The notes under the pieces were generated by a model that was given only the letters and a program-made list of their open reading frames with translations, did no database searches and had not been told where the DNA came from. Source: Paulownia fortunei (lineage: Eukaryota; Streptophyta; Magnoliopsida; Lamiales; Paulowniaceae). Taken from it: a DNA stretch of 64,000 nt. The translations under genes were made by a program, and so were the position numbers. Location: NCBI GenBank assembly GCA_019321725.1, contig CM033107.1:14065445-14129444 (forward strand). The letters run 5' to 3'. Shown piece by piece: positions 48,646 to 60,141 of this stretch (position 1 is the stretch's first letter; each line of letters opens with the position of its first letter).

Positions 48646-50868
48646 TGTTAGGTTCGCTATAATCGCAGGGGTATACGCAATGAAAAATTAAATTTTTATC
48701 AAATATAAATTTAACCCCTCTGATTCAAAAGTGATTTTAACGATCGCGCTTATTCAAGTGAATATATAAATAAATATAAAATTTGGATTATACCTTCCGA
48801 GCACTCTGGTTGTTGTAGGGAATGAAGCAATCAATTGATTATTTTGGACTATCAGAACTCATAGGGATCCAAGTGTCTCCCCTCTATCAGGTCCACAATA
48901 TATGGAAGAGCAACACCGATCAAAAGGATTCGTTAGTATCGTTTTAATTGCTTACTAATCTAGAATCAGAGTAAATTTCCAAGAACAATAAAGATTAAAT
49001 CTTTAAATTCTTGAAACTATAATATGAAGAGAATAACATGAAATAAATTTTCTTTAAAGAATAAGAAAATCAAGATTACAAGAAAACGCATTTCTTTTTC
49101 TTTCTTTTCTTGGAGAGAAAAATAGAAGACTTAAACAAAATAATTTTTTCTTAATTTGCTGAATTATTAGTTGTAATTTTCATCCATCATCATATATAGG
49201 ACTGAAAATTTACTTATTCTCCAACTCTTGGAGACTTTGATAATTTTGAACTACTTCAAAATCTTATCTTGGAAGGATTCTAAATCTTCCAAGAACTCTT
49301 CTCGTTTCTCTCTCTTATTGTATTTGGATTAATTTGTGACTACATTAATAATCAAAATTATCTACATACATTCTTGATATTAATTTAAACTCTTCAAATT
49401 ATATCAAGATAGATATATATCATATATATACTATAATTATATTTATATATAAATTAAATCTTAGTGGCTGATTTTATCTATAAATATGTTAATTAAATAA
49501 ATCACATTTACTTAATTTATTCTTTTCATATTTTAGTGGGCTTTTTAAATGATCTACATTAATTTTGGGTTTGGACTAAAAAATCCTCAAATCAATCCAA
49601 TTGATTCAATTTCAATTTAATCAATTCAATTGATTAATTTAATCTACTCCATTTGGACTTTCTAATCAAATTAAGTCTAATTAGATAATCCAATTACTTA
49701 ATTGAATAATTTAATTTAACTATTAAATTAAATATAATCCTTAATTAATTAATTAATCAGTATTAATTAATTAATTTTCAACCATTGGATAAAATTCTAA
49801 AATTAGAAGTGTTACTTTTCATAAAGATGTGTGATCCTCTTAGGTTCATTACTAAGCTAGTAGTGGGCTTGTAATATTTGCAATTTTTGAATAATAATTA
49901 TTTCAATTAATTAATCCACTTGAAATCAACTCCTTAATTTCAAGAACCTCACTATCCATGAAAACATCTAGTAAGTAATCATGACAAACTAGTCTTAAGA
50001 GAAATAACGAGTAAACCTATTTTAGTTGCGAGTACCATTCACATACGATGCTTTCGACAACTAATCTTCCAATTGAATTTAGGGCATGAATTATAAGTTG
50101 AAACTCTAAAATGATTCAATAACTATGATCCTATTTCAAGTTTCAATGATTCTTGATGAATCATAGTTTATCCTGCCTTGCCCAAGGTCTTTGAATCACG
50201 AATTATAAAAACATAGGAGATTCCCTTGTTTAAAAAGACAAGTGTCGAATTCTATATTGGCTACTGACAAACCTCCATGCACATCAGTGCAATGCCCAAC
50301 ATACTCCCTTTGTGATTGTCAAGCAATCAGAAGATATATCAAAGTAATGCAGGATGTACACAAGGCTACCATCATGCCTCAAGTCTGAGAACTTGCCATG
50401 TACTATCGCAACACAGAAATTTTTATTTCAACAGACAAAGCCTCCAGCTAAGAATTTTTTATGGGTCACGTTCAGTGCACGTATTCCCTAACAAGCACCC
50501 ACATATATGCACTTGTGTCTCTACACTAATGCTAATGAAATGTGATATCCTTGTCTCACGAGCATGCATCATATGTGCGAGTCTTACTGAGCTATTTGAT
50601 ATCCCATCTCAAAAAGCTCTCGACTTGAAACTTATTTAAGACCAAAGCCTTAGAAGCATATTCCATGATCGCCTTCATGTGCACGACCCTGCCCCATAGC
50701 TAAATTTGGTCTAAGGACTTTATCTAATGTGCATAAATAAAAGATGTAAGACCTAAGATAAAGAGAATGCCTTTTTATTAATATGATTCCCAATAAAATT
50801 ATCTTTACAAAAAAAAAGGAGTATAATACACCTAATTCAATTGGGGTGTTTGGTATTCTACTCTAACA
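48646..50868 (-). mobile_element. Solo LTR of family C2 between C1 pol end and PPT
   Basis: 2223 bp, TGTTAGGTTCGC...CTCTAACA, aligned with 40119-42431. Flanking 5-mers are CTAGA (48641-48645) and CTGGA (50869-50873), a TSD with one later change. Removing it joins the end of copia RNase H to the C1 PPT in a natural order. The ORF at 50316-50639 is inside it and meaningless. Confidence 0.8.
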
Positions 50869-51149
50869 CTGGAGACAATTGCTCTCGTATTAAGGCCAGT
50901 CTTCCTCAAGATGTCCTTCAAATACTAATCTAAAAGGTTCAATCAGTGTGTCTGCTATATTTTCTGCCAAGATAAATCTTTCCACACTAATGTTGCCTCT
51001 ACCAATGATTTTCAAAATCATAGTATCACTAATTTATTTATGCTTGGATCCTTTAATGAGACATTGGCTTCTTTACTTGTGCAATAGTCCCCATTGTTAT
51101 CGCAGTACTCCAGTACTCAATGAACAATGCTTGGAACTATATCCAACAC
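50869..51149 (-). pseudogene. C1 pol C-terminus: copia RNase H
   Basis: From right to left the minus strand reads DIVPSIVH, stop, VLEYCDNNGDYCTSKEANVS (about 51040-51140), followed in another frame by ATLVWKDLSWQ and LKDILRKTGLNTRAI. The YCDNNG block holds a conserved Asp of copia RNase H, and the final part is the usual C-terminal run-up to the PPT. In the family, RNase H removes the RNA strand after first-strand synthesis. Two or more frameshifts and stops kill it. It is truncated at about 51149 by the LTR A fragment. Confidence 0.7.
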
Positions 51150-51711
51150 TTATTAATTTTATTGCATCCTATTTTAATTATCACAGGATACCATAGATAA
51201 TTCATAAGCTAATTTTCTAGCTATTCATTTAATTTCTTACCCGATTGTCACCCGATTCTTGAATAATTATCCATTTTAAAATTATATAATCTTATACATA
51301 AATGAATATTGTAATATCTCCTTTCAATCATAGTATCTTATGTCCAATTTCCCAAATATGCAATTTATCCATATATATTTTTGAAATACCTCGATGAAAT
51401 CAAATCAAACCGTATAAACTTACTAGTAACACTTTTAATACTTCCAAAATTATAACCTATATATCCTATCTATATCCAATATTGATCAATCTCATTTTCT
51501 TCTTATTTCAATATAAAATCAACTACTTAGATTAGGAAATTCAATAACTAATATCGTGCAAGAGCTTTAGAATTAAGTTTAATATTTAAGAATATCGTAT
51601 AAAATGAAATAAATTATGCAATGTCAATAGAAATGCAAGTAGCATATAAAATTAGCATGTAATGCATAGATCATATTGTCCAAGTGAGTAGTGTGAGGCT
51701 TGGCTATTACA
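51150..51711 (-). repeat. LTR family A fragment (U3 start)
   Basis: It aligns with the first 560 or so bases of the family A LTR (for example, CACTCCCGATTCTTG-like sequence and TTATTTCAATATAAAATCAACTACTTAG), ending TATTACA at 51711. Its left side is lost at the copia junction. The ORF 50948-51196 spans that junction and is an artefact. Confidence 0.75.
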
Positions 51712-52412
51712 TATACATTTATTTATGTCCACTAAATATGAAAAGAGGGTAGATAGGATATCTGATATAGATGAGGCCGATTACAATATGATGATTCCTT
51801 CTAGAGATCCAAAATCCAAAACAAACTAATCAAATTTTAAGATCGTTTGTTATTCCTAATAAAAACTAATGAATGATTATGCTTTAATATTAGGTATGGA
51901 TTGGTTGTTAAAATGTCATGCTACTATAGATTGTAAGAAAAACATAGTGACTTTCCAATTTTCTTGAGAAAAACTATTCATCTTTATTGGAATTTTTAGT
52001 CATATCAACACTGAAAGCACAATGATTATTGAATAGTGGTTCTGAGGGGTATTTAGTAAGTGTGATGACCATTGAAGAAATACATAGTTCGACCCTTAGT
52101 GATTGCCAGTGATTAGAGAATATCCACAATTATTTCATGATGATCTCCTTGGGTTACCAGCAGATCGGGAAATAGAGTTTGTGATTAACATAAATCTAAG
52201 AACATCTCCAATATCTAAAGATCCATATAGAATGGCGCCAACTGAGTTGAAATAATTAAAGATACAGTTGAAGGAATTACTAGATAAAGGTTTCATTAGA
52301 CCAAGTTTTTCACTGTGGGATGTACCAATGTTGTTTGCATTGAAGAAGGATGGTACAATGAGACTGTGTACTATCGAGAATTAAACAATGTTACAATCTA
52401 GAACAAATATCC
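51712..52412 (+). pseudogene. Tekay-like PR-RT fragment, plus strand
   Basis: The reading is STKYEKRVDRI-like PR sequence (51735-51770), YALILGMDWLLKCHATIDCK (about 51880-51940), [17 protein letters not shown] (about 52137-52185), SPISKDPYRMAPTEL (about 52206-52250), [13 protein letters not shown] (about 52275-52312) and [10 protein letters not shown] (52341-52370). This is the stretch from protease to the N-terminal part of RT. It starts right after the protease active-site position, where the LTR A fragment has replaced sequence, and is cut at 52412 by E3. Frames shift and stops occur, so it is dead. Confidence 0.75.
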
Positions 52413-55310
52413 TGTCACAACTGCCAAAATATATATGTATATATATAAACAACCTGTGCAACATAACTTATGCATGTATGCGTGTGTATAACTTTTTTTT
52501 TCTAACTAGTTAGTTTAACATAACACTGATAAAGTAAAGTACTTTAACATCCTGTAACACTGTATATGCATAGATAGTTATTTGATCAATAAAAAAATCT
52601 ATCAAAATCATCACAAACTCAGACTCATTTACAATGGAGTTTTGAAAGTAGTATATAGAATAAGATCACTAATATAATATAATAGACAGTAAAATTAAAA
52701 TCACAACCCATAACTAGCCCAATAGGTCATCATTCATATACATCGATCTTTGAAAGCCTATAGGAGCTCCACTGCCAACCCAATAAACTAGGAGTAGCAG
52801 GTCTCACAACGTTCACCTACAATGCATGAACTACATGAGCTAATGATCAATAAGTAAAAATCATGTATACCAAGCGTATGATATGAAATCTCATACAACT
52901 CAACTCTATGATATGATGCTAGAACTGTATCAAATTTGAATACTCATCAATCAAAGAGTTTTTAATCAAAATCACTTTATTTTATTAGGCCATTGGCCCA
53001 CCTACTATGTACCAGAAAGAGCTCTGCACAATATCAATAATCAAATGGCTATAAATAAATTGACTTAGTCCAAGGGCCATCTCCTAGGATCATCAAAGGT
53101 CCATCCCCTGTCTTCCCCTATGATCCTCCGGATGTCTTCCCACCGACAGAGTTAATAATGGCATAGTCAAGTGGTCCACCCTCTCGTGACCACCAGAGAC
53201 ACACCCCTTATCAATCCCTATGATTCTCCAAGAAGTAACACTCGCGGTACCCTAAAATATCACATAAGCACGCCTCGTATGCCTTGGTACACTAATAGTG
53301 GCCAACCAAAAATTTTATTTCAAAAAATCATATCTCAAATCATAAAGTGCATGCAAGAACATCCACTATACTCATATGCCATGCATGCACATATAAATGC
53401 TCATGAATGGTATGTTCAATATGAAATGCAAGTCATCTTGCTCTCAACATGTTTCATAAATCATAAAACTCTTAAGGTACATAATATACTTATCATCCAA
53501 TCAATTTAAATATCATCAACACATTAGGTATAAATGCTTCAAGACGTACTATGTTCACACATTGTAGTTGCAAATGGATCTTTACTTAACTTTCACTTGG
53601 TTGGTGGGTTAGTTTAAATTTGTTTATTATTATCCTTTAATCTTAGATGTAAAATAACTTGTAATATTACCCAACATTAAGCACCATTCCCAAATTGGCA
53701 AGTTTAGAAGCAAAAAAATCATACTAAGACCTTAAACACCAAGCTATATAGGTAACAATCAAGTTTTTACAAACTAGAACACAATATAGTCCCTCAAACC
53801 TTAATTTCTTATCTTAGATACGTGAAAATATCATATAATTGAAGTATTATAACTCTAATAGCATGTACCTAATTGTTAACACTCAATAGCAACATGTCTA
53901 GGTTGAAACATGCTAAGTTATCAAATGGGACAGATTCACATTTCCATAATTTCTTGCTATCCAATTTAGTTCCATGATAATTTTAACATCCCTAAGCATA
54001 TCTAATCACTCCCAAATATTTACCACACTTAGCTAACATGTAGAAAAATGTAATATATTTTATAATTGCCTAAAGTCACTGATTTACCTCAGCAAAACCG
54101 GCCCACTTTTCACAGCACAAAAACTTTAAGTTCTATCATGACAGTTTTGAGTGTCTCTTTAAATATCAAACCATATTTCAATTTATAACCTCTCCAAACT
54201 TACATAAATCACCTAAAATTATATATAAAAACATATATGGTGAAATATATGAGTTTTAATCGAGTTATTATACATATATAAAGTGTAAAAACAAAAACCA
54301 GCAAGTATACATTTTTTGTCCCTAGTAATTTCTATTGCGATTTTGCAACTAAAAAACCCTCTTTTGTGAATTATAAGACCACAAATAATATCATAACATG
54401 ATTATAAACAATATTAGAAGCTTTAAAAATTATAAACCCTCAAACAATTCAAGAACTTAAATAAAAAACATGAGTTAGGCTCGCCTATGCACAAATTTAA
54501 GCTTCTACTTGCTCCTCCTTACTTCCCTTTGCTTTCTTCACTTTTTTCTTTACTTGGAATCACTTGAGAGAAACTTCTAAAATTTAATATGGATGTTTGT
54601 GAGGTGAAATAGCTCAGAAAATGGTTTTTTGGTCGTGGTTGAAGGATAGAAATGAAAAAAGGTTGAGGTGGTAGCTTGAGTTGGCTAAGCTTAAGGTGTC
54701 AAGTGGTGGTTCAAATATGATATTATTCACACCTTATACAACTATAATATAGTATTTCTCAATATTTATTTATATATTTACAACCTATTTTAATTACCAT
54801 ATGATCGGATAATAAATTTGTGCCCTAATTTCTTAACAGTTCATTTGGTTTTTAAATCGATTGACACCCGATTCTTAAATGATTGTCTAGTTTGCATTTC
54901 TAAAATCTTATGCACATATGGACCTTGTGATATGGAACTTAAATAACATTATATCATGTCTAATATCCCAAGTATGTTAAGTCATGGATGTATACTCTTA
55001 AAACACTTCAATCTAATGAATCAAATCATATAAGCTTACTAGTAACACCTTTAACACTTTCAAATTATAACATATAACCTATGAACATCCAATATACCGA
55101 CCAATCTATTCTTTTTCTTATCTAAATATAGAATTACTTAATTAGGTTATAGTTTCTCAGCCAGTAACATCAAGTGATAGCATTAGAGGTCTAACAACTA
55201 AGAATGCTATATAAGATGTCATGTAGATGCTAATGCAAATTAGCATATAAGTATCAAGTAGTGCATGAATCATATTAGTCAAGTGAGTAGTGTGAGCCTT
55301 GGGTATTACA
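52413..55310 (-). repeat. E3 3' LTR (family A)
   Basis: 2898 bp, TGTCACAA...GGGTATTACA. It aligns with 60142-61902 over its left 1.83 kb. Compared with the E1 LTR, it carries a different block at about 53040-53260 (GATCCTCC- and CCACCAGAG-rich, also in the 5' LTR) in place of the CATGCA cluster, so it is a sub-family. ORF 53171-53509 lies in that block and has no support. Confidence 0.85.
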
Positions 55311-55325
55311 CCTTCCCCTTCTTAT
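55311..55325 (-). other. E3 polypurine tract
   Basis: AATAAGAAGGGGAAGG on the minus strand sits directly against the 3' LTR start, as required for plus-strand priming. Confidence 0.8.
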
Positions 55326-55349
55326 TATAATTTTGTCCTCAAAATTTAC

Positions 55350-58300
55350 TTACGGAAAGAGTTCTAGATGCTTAACTTTCATATCATCTTCCCTTTCCCA
55401 AGTAGCTTCTTCTATTGACTGATTTCTCCATTATATTTTACCAATGGTATATTTTATTTCTGAGTTGTTTTACTTCTTGTAGAAGAATCTCTACAAGTCT
55501 TTCTTCATAACTTAAATCTGCTTTCATCTTAATAGATTCATTCTTCAGAACATGAGATGGATTTATAATATATTTCCTCAACATGGATACGTGAAATACA
55601 TTGTGCACTTGAGATAATGATTTAGGTAGGTAAAGTTTGTAAACAACATCCCCAATTCATTTAATAATATAAAACGGACCAATATATCTAGGATTGAGCT
55701 TTCCTTTCTTTCCAAACCACATAATTCCCTTCATTGGAAATACCTTCAGAAATACTTGATCTCCTATTGCAAATTCTAACATTCTTCTTCTTTGATCAGC
55801 CTAACTTTTCTGTCAGCTCTGGACAATATGCATTCGTTGATGAATTTGTGTCACAGCTTCTGTCATTTCTCAAAAGCTTCTTTTCACCAACCTTATCCCA
55901 ATGAATTGGAGATCTACATTTTCTACCATATAATGCATCATAGGGGGCCATTCCAATAGTGGACTGATAGTTGTTATTATAAGAAAAATTCCACTAAAGG
56001 TAAAAATTTGCTCCATTGCCCATGAAAATCTAATACACAAGCTCTAAGCATATCTTCGAATGTTTGTATTGTTTGCTCTGATTGTCCATCAGTCTGAGGA
56101 TAATATGCAGTACTAAAAGATAATTGTGTTCCTAATATCTTATGTAAACTTTTCCAGAACATAGATAAAAACCTTAAACCTCTAATAGAAATAATAGATA
56201 ATGGTACCCCATGAAGTCTGATCACTTCCTATATATATATCTGTGCATAATGATCCATAGAATACATGGTACAAATTAGAAGAAAGTGAACACATTTAGT
56301 TAGCCTATCAACGATAACCCAAATAGCATTGTGACCTTTAACTATTTTAGGTAATCCCAACATAAAATCCATAGTAATTATTTCTCATTTCCATTCTGGA
56401 ATAAATAATGGTTGCAAGGTTCCTGTAGGTCTTTGATGTTCTGCCTTTATCTGTTGACATGCTAAATATTATTCTAAAAATTGAGCAACATCTCTTTTCA
56501 TACCTGGCCACTAGTAATGTATTATCAAATCTTTATGCATTTTAGTAGCTCCTGGATGCACTGAATATGGCGTTGAATGTGCCTCTGCCAAAATATCTTC
56601 CCTAATGTTGTCTACATTAAGCACATATAGTCTTTCTTGGAATCACAAGGATACCATTCTTTAACATTTGAAAATCAGAAAACTTTCCTAAAGTAATATC
56701 TTTCATCATTTTAGTAACATATTCGTCAACTTGTTGTCCTTATCGAATTCTATCAATCAAAGTTGGTTGAAGTGTCAAAGCTGCAAATTTGGCCTCTACT
56801 GATCCCTGTTGTACAATCTCTAGATCTATTTTTTGTAGCTCCATTAACTCTGGTTTTTGAGTCAAAGCTAAAGCTACGGTATTTTGTGTTGATTTCCTGC
56901 TCAATGCATCAACCATAATATTAGCTTTACCAGGATGATGATTGATAACACAGTCATAATCTTTCACCAACTCCAACCATATTCACTGTTGCATATTTAA
57001 CTATTTTTGGTGAAGAAATATTTTAAGCTCTTGTGATCTGTATATATCACACATCGTTCATCGTACAAATAATATCTCTATATCTTAAGTTCAAATACCA
57101 CTGCAGCAAGTTCTAAATCATGTGTAGATAATTCTTTTCGTACTCTTTATATTGTTTGGATACATATGCAACTACTTTACCATTTTGCATCAATATACAT
57201 CCCAACCTATTTTTTGAAGCATCACTATAAACCACAAAGCCTCCAGTACCTGATGGGATAGAAATAATAGGAGCTGAATGTAACCTCTTCTTCAATTCTT
57301 GAAAACATTTCTCACAAGCATCTGTGCATTTAAATGTCACACATTTTCTGGTTAATTATGTCAAAGGAGAAGCTATCTTGGAAAATGCCTCCACAAATCT
57401 ACGGTAATATCCAGCTAAACCTAGATAACTTTATACTTCTGAAGGATTAGTAGGTTGTGATCAGCTATTAATAGGTTCTACTTTACTTGGATCTACAGAT
57501 ATTCCTGCTCTTGATATTACATGTCCTAGAAATACCACTCGATCAATCCAAAATTCACATTTCTTAAATTTAGCATATAGTTGTTTCTCTTTTAAAATCT
57601 CTAAAACCATTCTTAGATGTTCATCATGTTCTTCTTTTGTGCTAGAGTAAATCAGGATATGATCAATGAACACAATAACAAATCTATCAAGAAAATTTTT
57701 AAATACCCAGTTCATCAAATCCATAAGAGCTATTGAAGCATTTGTCAACCCAAATGGCATCACCAAAAATTCATAATGTCCATATCTCATGCTAAATGCT
57801 ATTTTGGTGACATCATCCTCTTTTATTTTCAAATGATGGTGCCCAGATCGCAGATCAAGTTTTGAAAATATCAATACACCTTCAAGCTGATCAAATAAAT
57901 CTTCTATTCTAGGTAGAGGATACTTATTCTTGATTGTTACTTTATTTAAATCTCGATAGTCTATACACAGTCGTGTTGTACCATCCTTCTTATGTACAAA
58001 TAGAACTAGTGCACCACATGGTAAAAAGCTGGGTTTGATAAAACCTTTATTCAATAATTCTTGTATTTGTACCTTCAATTCTTTCAACTCAGCTGGTGCT
58101 ATTCGGTATGGAGCTTTAGATATTGGACATGTTCCTGGATTTAGTTCAATGACAAACTTTATCTCATGGTCTGGATCTTTATTCAATAATTCTTGTATTT
58201 GTACCTTCAATTCTTTCAACTCAACTGGTATTATTCGGTATGGAGCTTTAGATATTGGACGTGTTCTTTGGATTTAATTCAATGACAAACTCTATCTCAC

Positions 58301-58913
58301 GGTCTGGTAGTAATCCAGGAAGATCATCAGGAAATACTTCTGGATACTCCCGAACAACTGGCACTTCATTAAGGATTGGATGGTGTTGTTCTTCAATGCT
58401 CATAACACTCACCAAGTATCCTTCACAAACACTATCCAATAATCTTTATGCTTTCAATACTGATATAATTGGGAATTTGAAGCTTTTTATGATTCCAATA
58501 AAGGTGAATGGTTCTGCTCCAGGACGTTGAAAAGTCATTGTCTTTCTTTGACAATATATTGTAGCACGATATTTTGACAACCAATCCATACCCAAAATCA
58601 TATCATAGTTATTCATGGCCAATACAATTAAATCAACATAGAGTTCTCTATTTTCAATGGGAATAACATAATCTCTTCAAACATGGTTAGTTTGTTTTGA
58701 ATCTCCAGAAGAAATTATCACATTGTAACTGACCTCAAAAATATCAAGTACTCTACCCAGCCTCTTCACATGCTCAGTGGATATAAACGAGTGTGTAGCT
58801 CCATAATCAAACAATACAAATGCTGGAGTACCAAAGATGGAGAATTTACTTGTTACCACTGATGGGTTCGCCTTAGCATGTAATCTAGTGATAGTAAAGA
58901 CTCTAGCTGACAC
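55350..58913 (-). pseudogene. E3 pol: PR, RT, RNase H, integrase, chromodomain (broken)
   Basis: PR (58913-58677) reads VLFDYGATHSFIST: the catalytic D-S/T-G has become DYG. RT (58440-57461) has [20 protein letters not shown] and MPFGLTNAS; its active site reads FIDHILIYS, so the second catalytic Asp is His. A 132-base tandem duplication (58046-58309) repeats the [13 protein letters not shown] region before the RT palm. RNase H and connection: 57340-56860 (VVYSDASKNRLGCILMQ, NHHPGKANIMVDALSRK). The integrase zinc head lies near 56590, and the core at 56400-55960 has IISIRG where the second catalytic Asp is expected and retains SEQTIQTFED. A GPY-like C-terminus follows, then WRNQSIEEATWERE (about 55380-55425) as chromodomain-like tail, with the stop at 55350-55352. 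Several frameshifts and stops are present. It would have made and inserted element DNA; it no longer can. Confidence 0.88.
58046..58309 (-). repeat. 132-bp tandem duplication in E3 RT
   Basis: TTTATTCAATAATTCTTG starts at 58046 and again at 58178. The unit of 132 bases (44 codons) keeps the frame in principle. The right copy has one extra base near 58265 (GTTCTTTGGATTT against GTTCCTGGATTT), which shifts the frame. Confidence 0.9.
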
Positions 58914-58929
58914 TTTTCTTTGTCATGTT

Positions 58930-59974
58930 GGATTTAGATTATCTAGACATACTCTGGCAATATGTCCAACCTTTCCACATAAAAAACAAGTTCTAGTCTC
59001 TATCGGGCAGACTCCACTATGCGGACTACCATATTTACGACAAGCAGGTTGCAACATTGGTGCTTTGCCTTGATCAATCTTTGTACGCTTACTTTTATCC
59101 CACCACTATTACTCTTGTCTTGGTTGGAATTTAGAATTTTGATCCTGCATTTGAAATGGTCTCTTCTTTTCATTTCCAACCCATTGTTGCCCCTATCCTT
59201 GCTTAAATTAGCATCGAATCTCCTAAGCACGAGAAATTCTAAGTTTAGCTTGTTCTGCCACTAAAGCTCTCTCAACAATTTGTGAGTATGACACTCTTTA
59301 GATTCTTGCCATATTCACATCTCTATATAGTTTTGGTCTAAAACCTTCAAGGAATTTTCAACTTTCAATGCATCAGTGTTGACCATATGCGTAGCAAACC
59401 TGGATAGTTGTTCAAACTTATGAATGTATTCTCCAACTGTCATAGTTCCCTGCCATAGTTGTATAAATTCATTCATCTTCATTGCACGAACTAGAGGTGT
59501 GAAGTATTTATTTAGAAACAACTCTTTAAATCTATCCCAAGTCATGACAATGGTGTCTTCGATGCTCCTTATTGTATCCCACCAATGTCAAGCACTACCT
59601 CGAAGCATAAAGGATGCACACATCACCTTCTCTTCTTCTAAAACTCTACTATACTGAAACACATTTTCAAGAGTTTTCAACCAATCTTCTACAAGTGTAG
59701 GATCTAATACATCCTCAAACACTTGTGGGTTCAATTTTCTGAATCTTTCCCCAATTATTTGAACATGTTCTGTTCGGGGTAATGGTTGAACCATTTCAGC
59801 CCTAGGTTGTCCACCCATATCCTTCTGCTGGATAAGTTGCTGAATTTATTCTGATTATCGTTCAATAAGCTCTATAAGTCGATTAATGAAAACATCACGA
59901 TCATTATTCAGAATAGGTGTCTACTCTTCTCGGGTTCCAGCTCCACTACTACTTTCACCCCTTGTTCTCACCAT
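58930..59974 (-). pseudogene. E3 gag (broken)
   Basis: The start is ATG at 59974 (MVRTRGESSSGAG), the first ATG after the leader and typical of plant chromovirus gag. Stops sit at 59855-59857 and 59846-59848. The core reads KDMGGQPRAEM, EDWLKTLENVFQYSRVLEEE, CASFMLRGSA, a TGA where Gly is expected, HWWDT, and TWDRFKELFLNKYFTP with FIQLWQGTMTVGEYIHKFEQ. The zinc knuckle CFLCGKVGHIARVC (58947-58988, CX2CX4HX4C) is intact. Gag would assemble the particle and package RNA. Plus-strand ORFs 58837-59264 and 59424-59657 are antisense shadows. Confidence 0.85.
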
Positions 59975-60121
59975 GACTATAATACCATTTTTTTTTATAA
60001 CAAATGGCCAATATAATTCATGAAATATATAATGCATTATAACATAAAATAAAACTTACTGGCATGGCTATGCTCCACAATTTCCAAGATCATGTACATA
60101 GACAGTCTACAGAATCAAGAT

Positions 60122-60137
60122 CCGAGGTCTGATACCA
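60122..60137 (-). other. E3 primer binding site (initiator Met tRNA)
   Basis: The minus strand reads TGGTATCAGACCTCGG; the first 10 bases match the plant initiator-Met site. It lies 4 bases inside the LTR. Confidence 0.8.
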
Positions 60138-60141
60138 CTCT

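Noticed and set aside
50316..50639. A 107-codon ORF
   Set aside because: It is inside the C2 solo LTR and not open in the sister copy at 40119-42431.
53171..53509. A 112-codon ORF in the E3 3' LTR
   Set aside because: The frame is not kept in the 5' LTR copy (60855-61150), and there is no recognisable domain.
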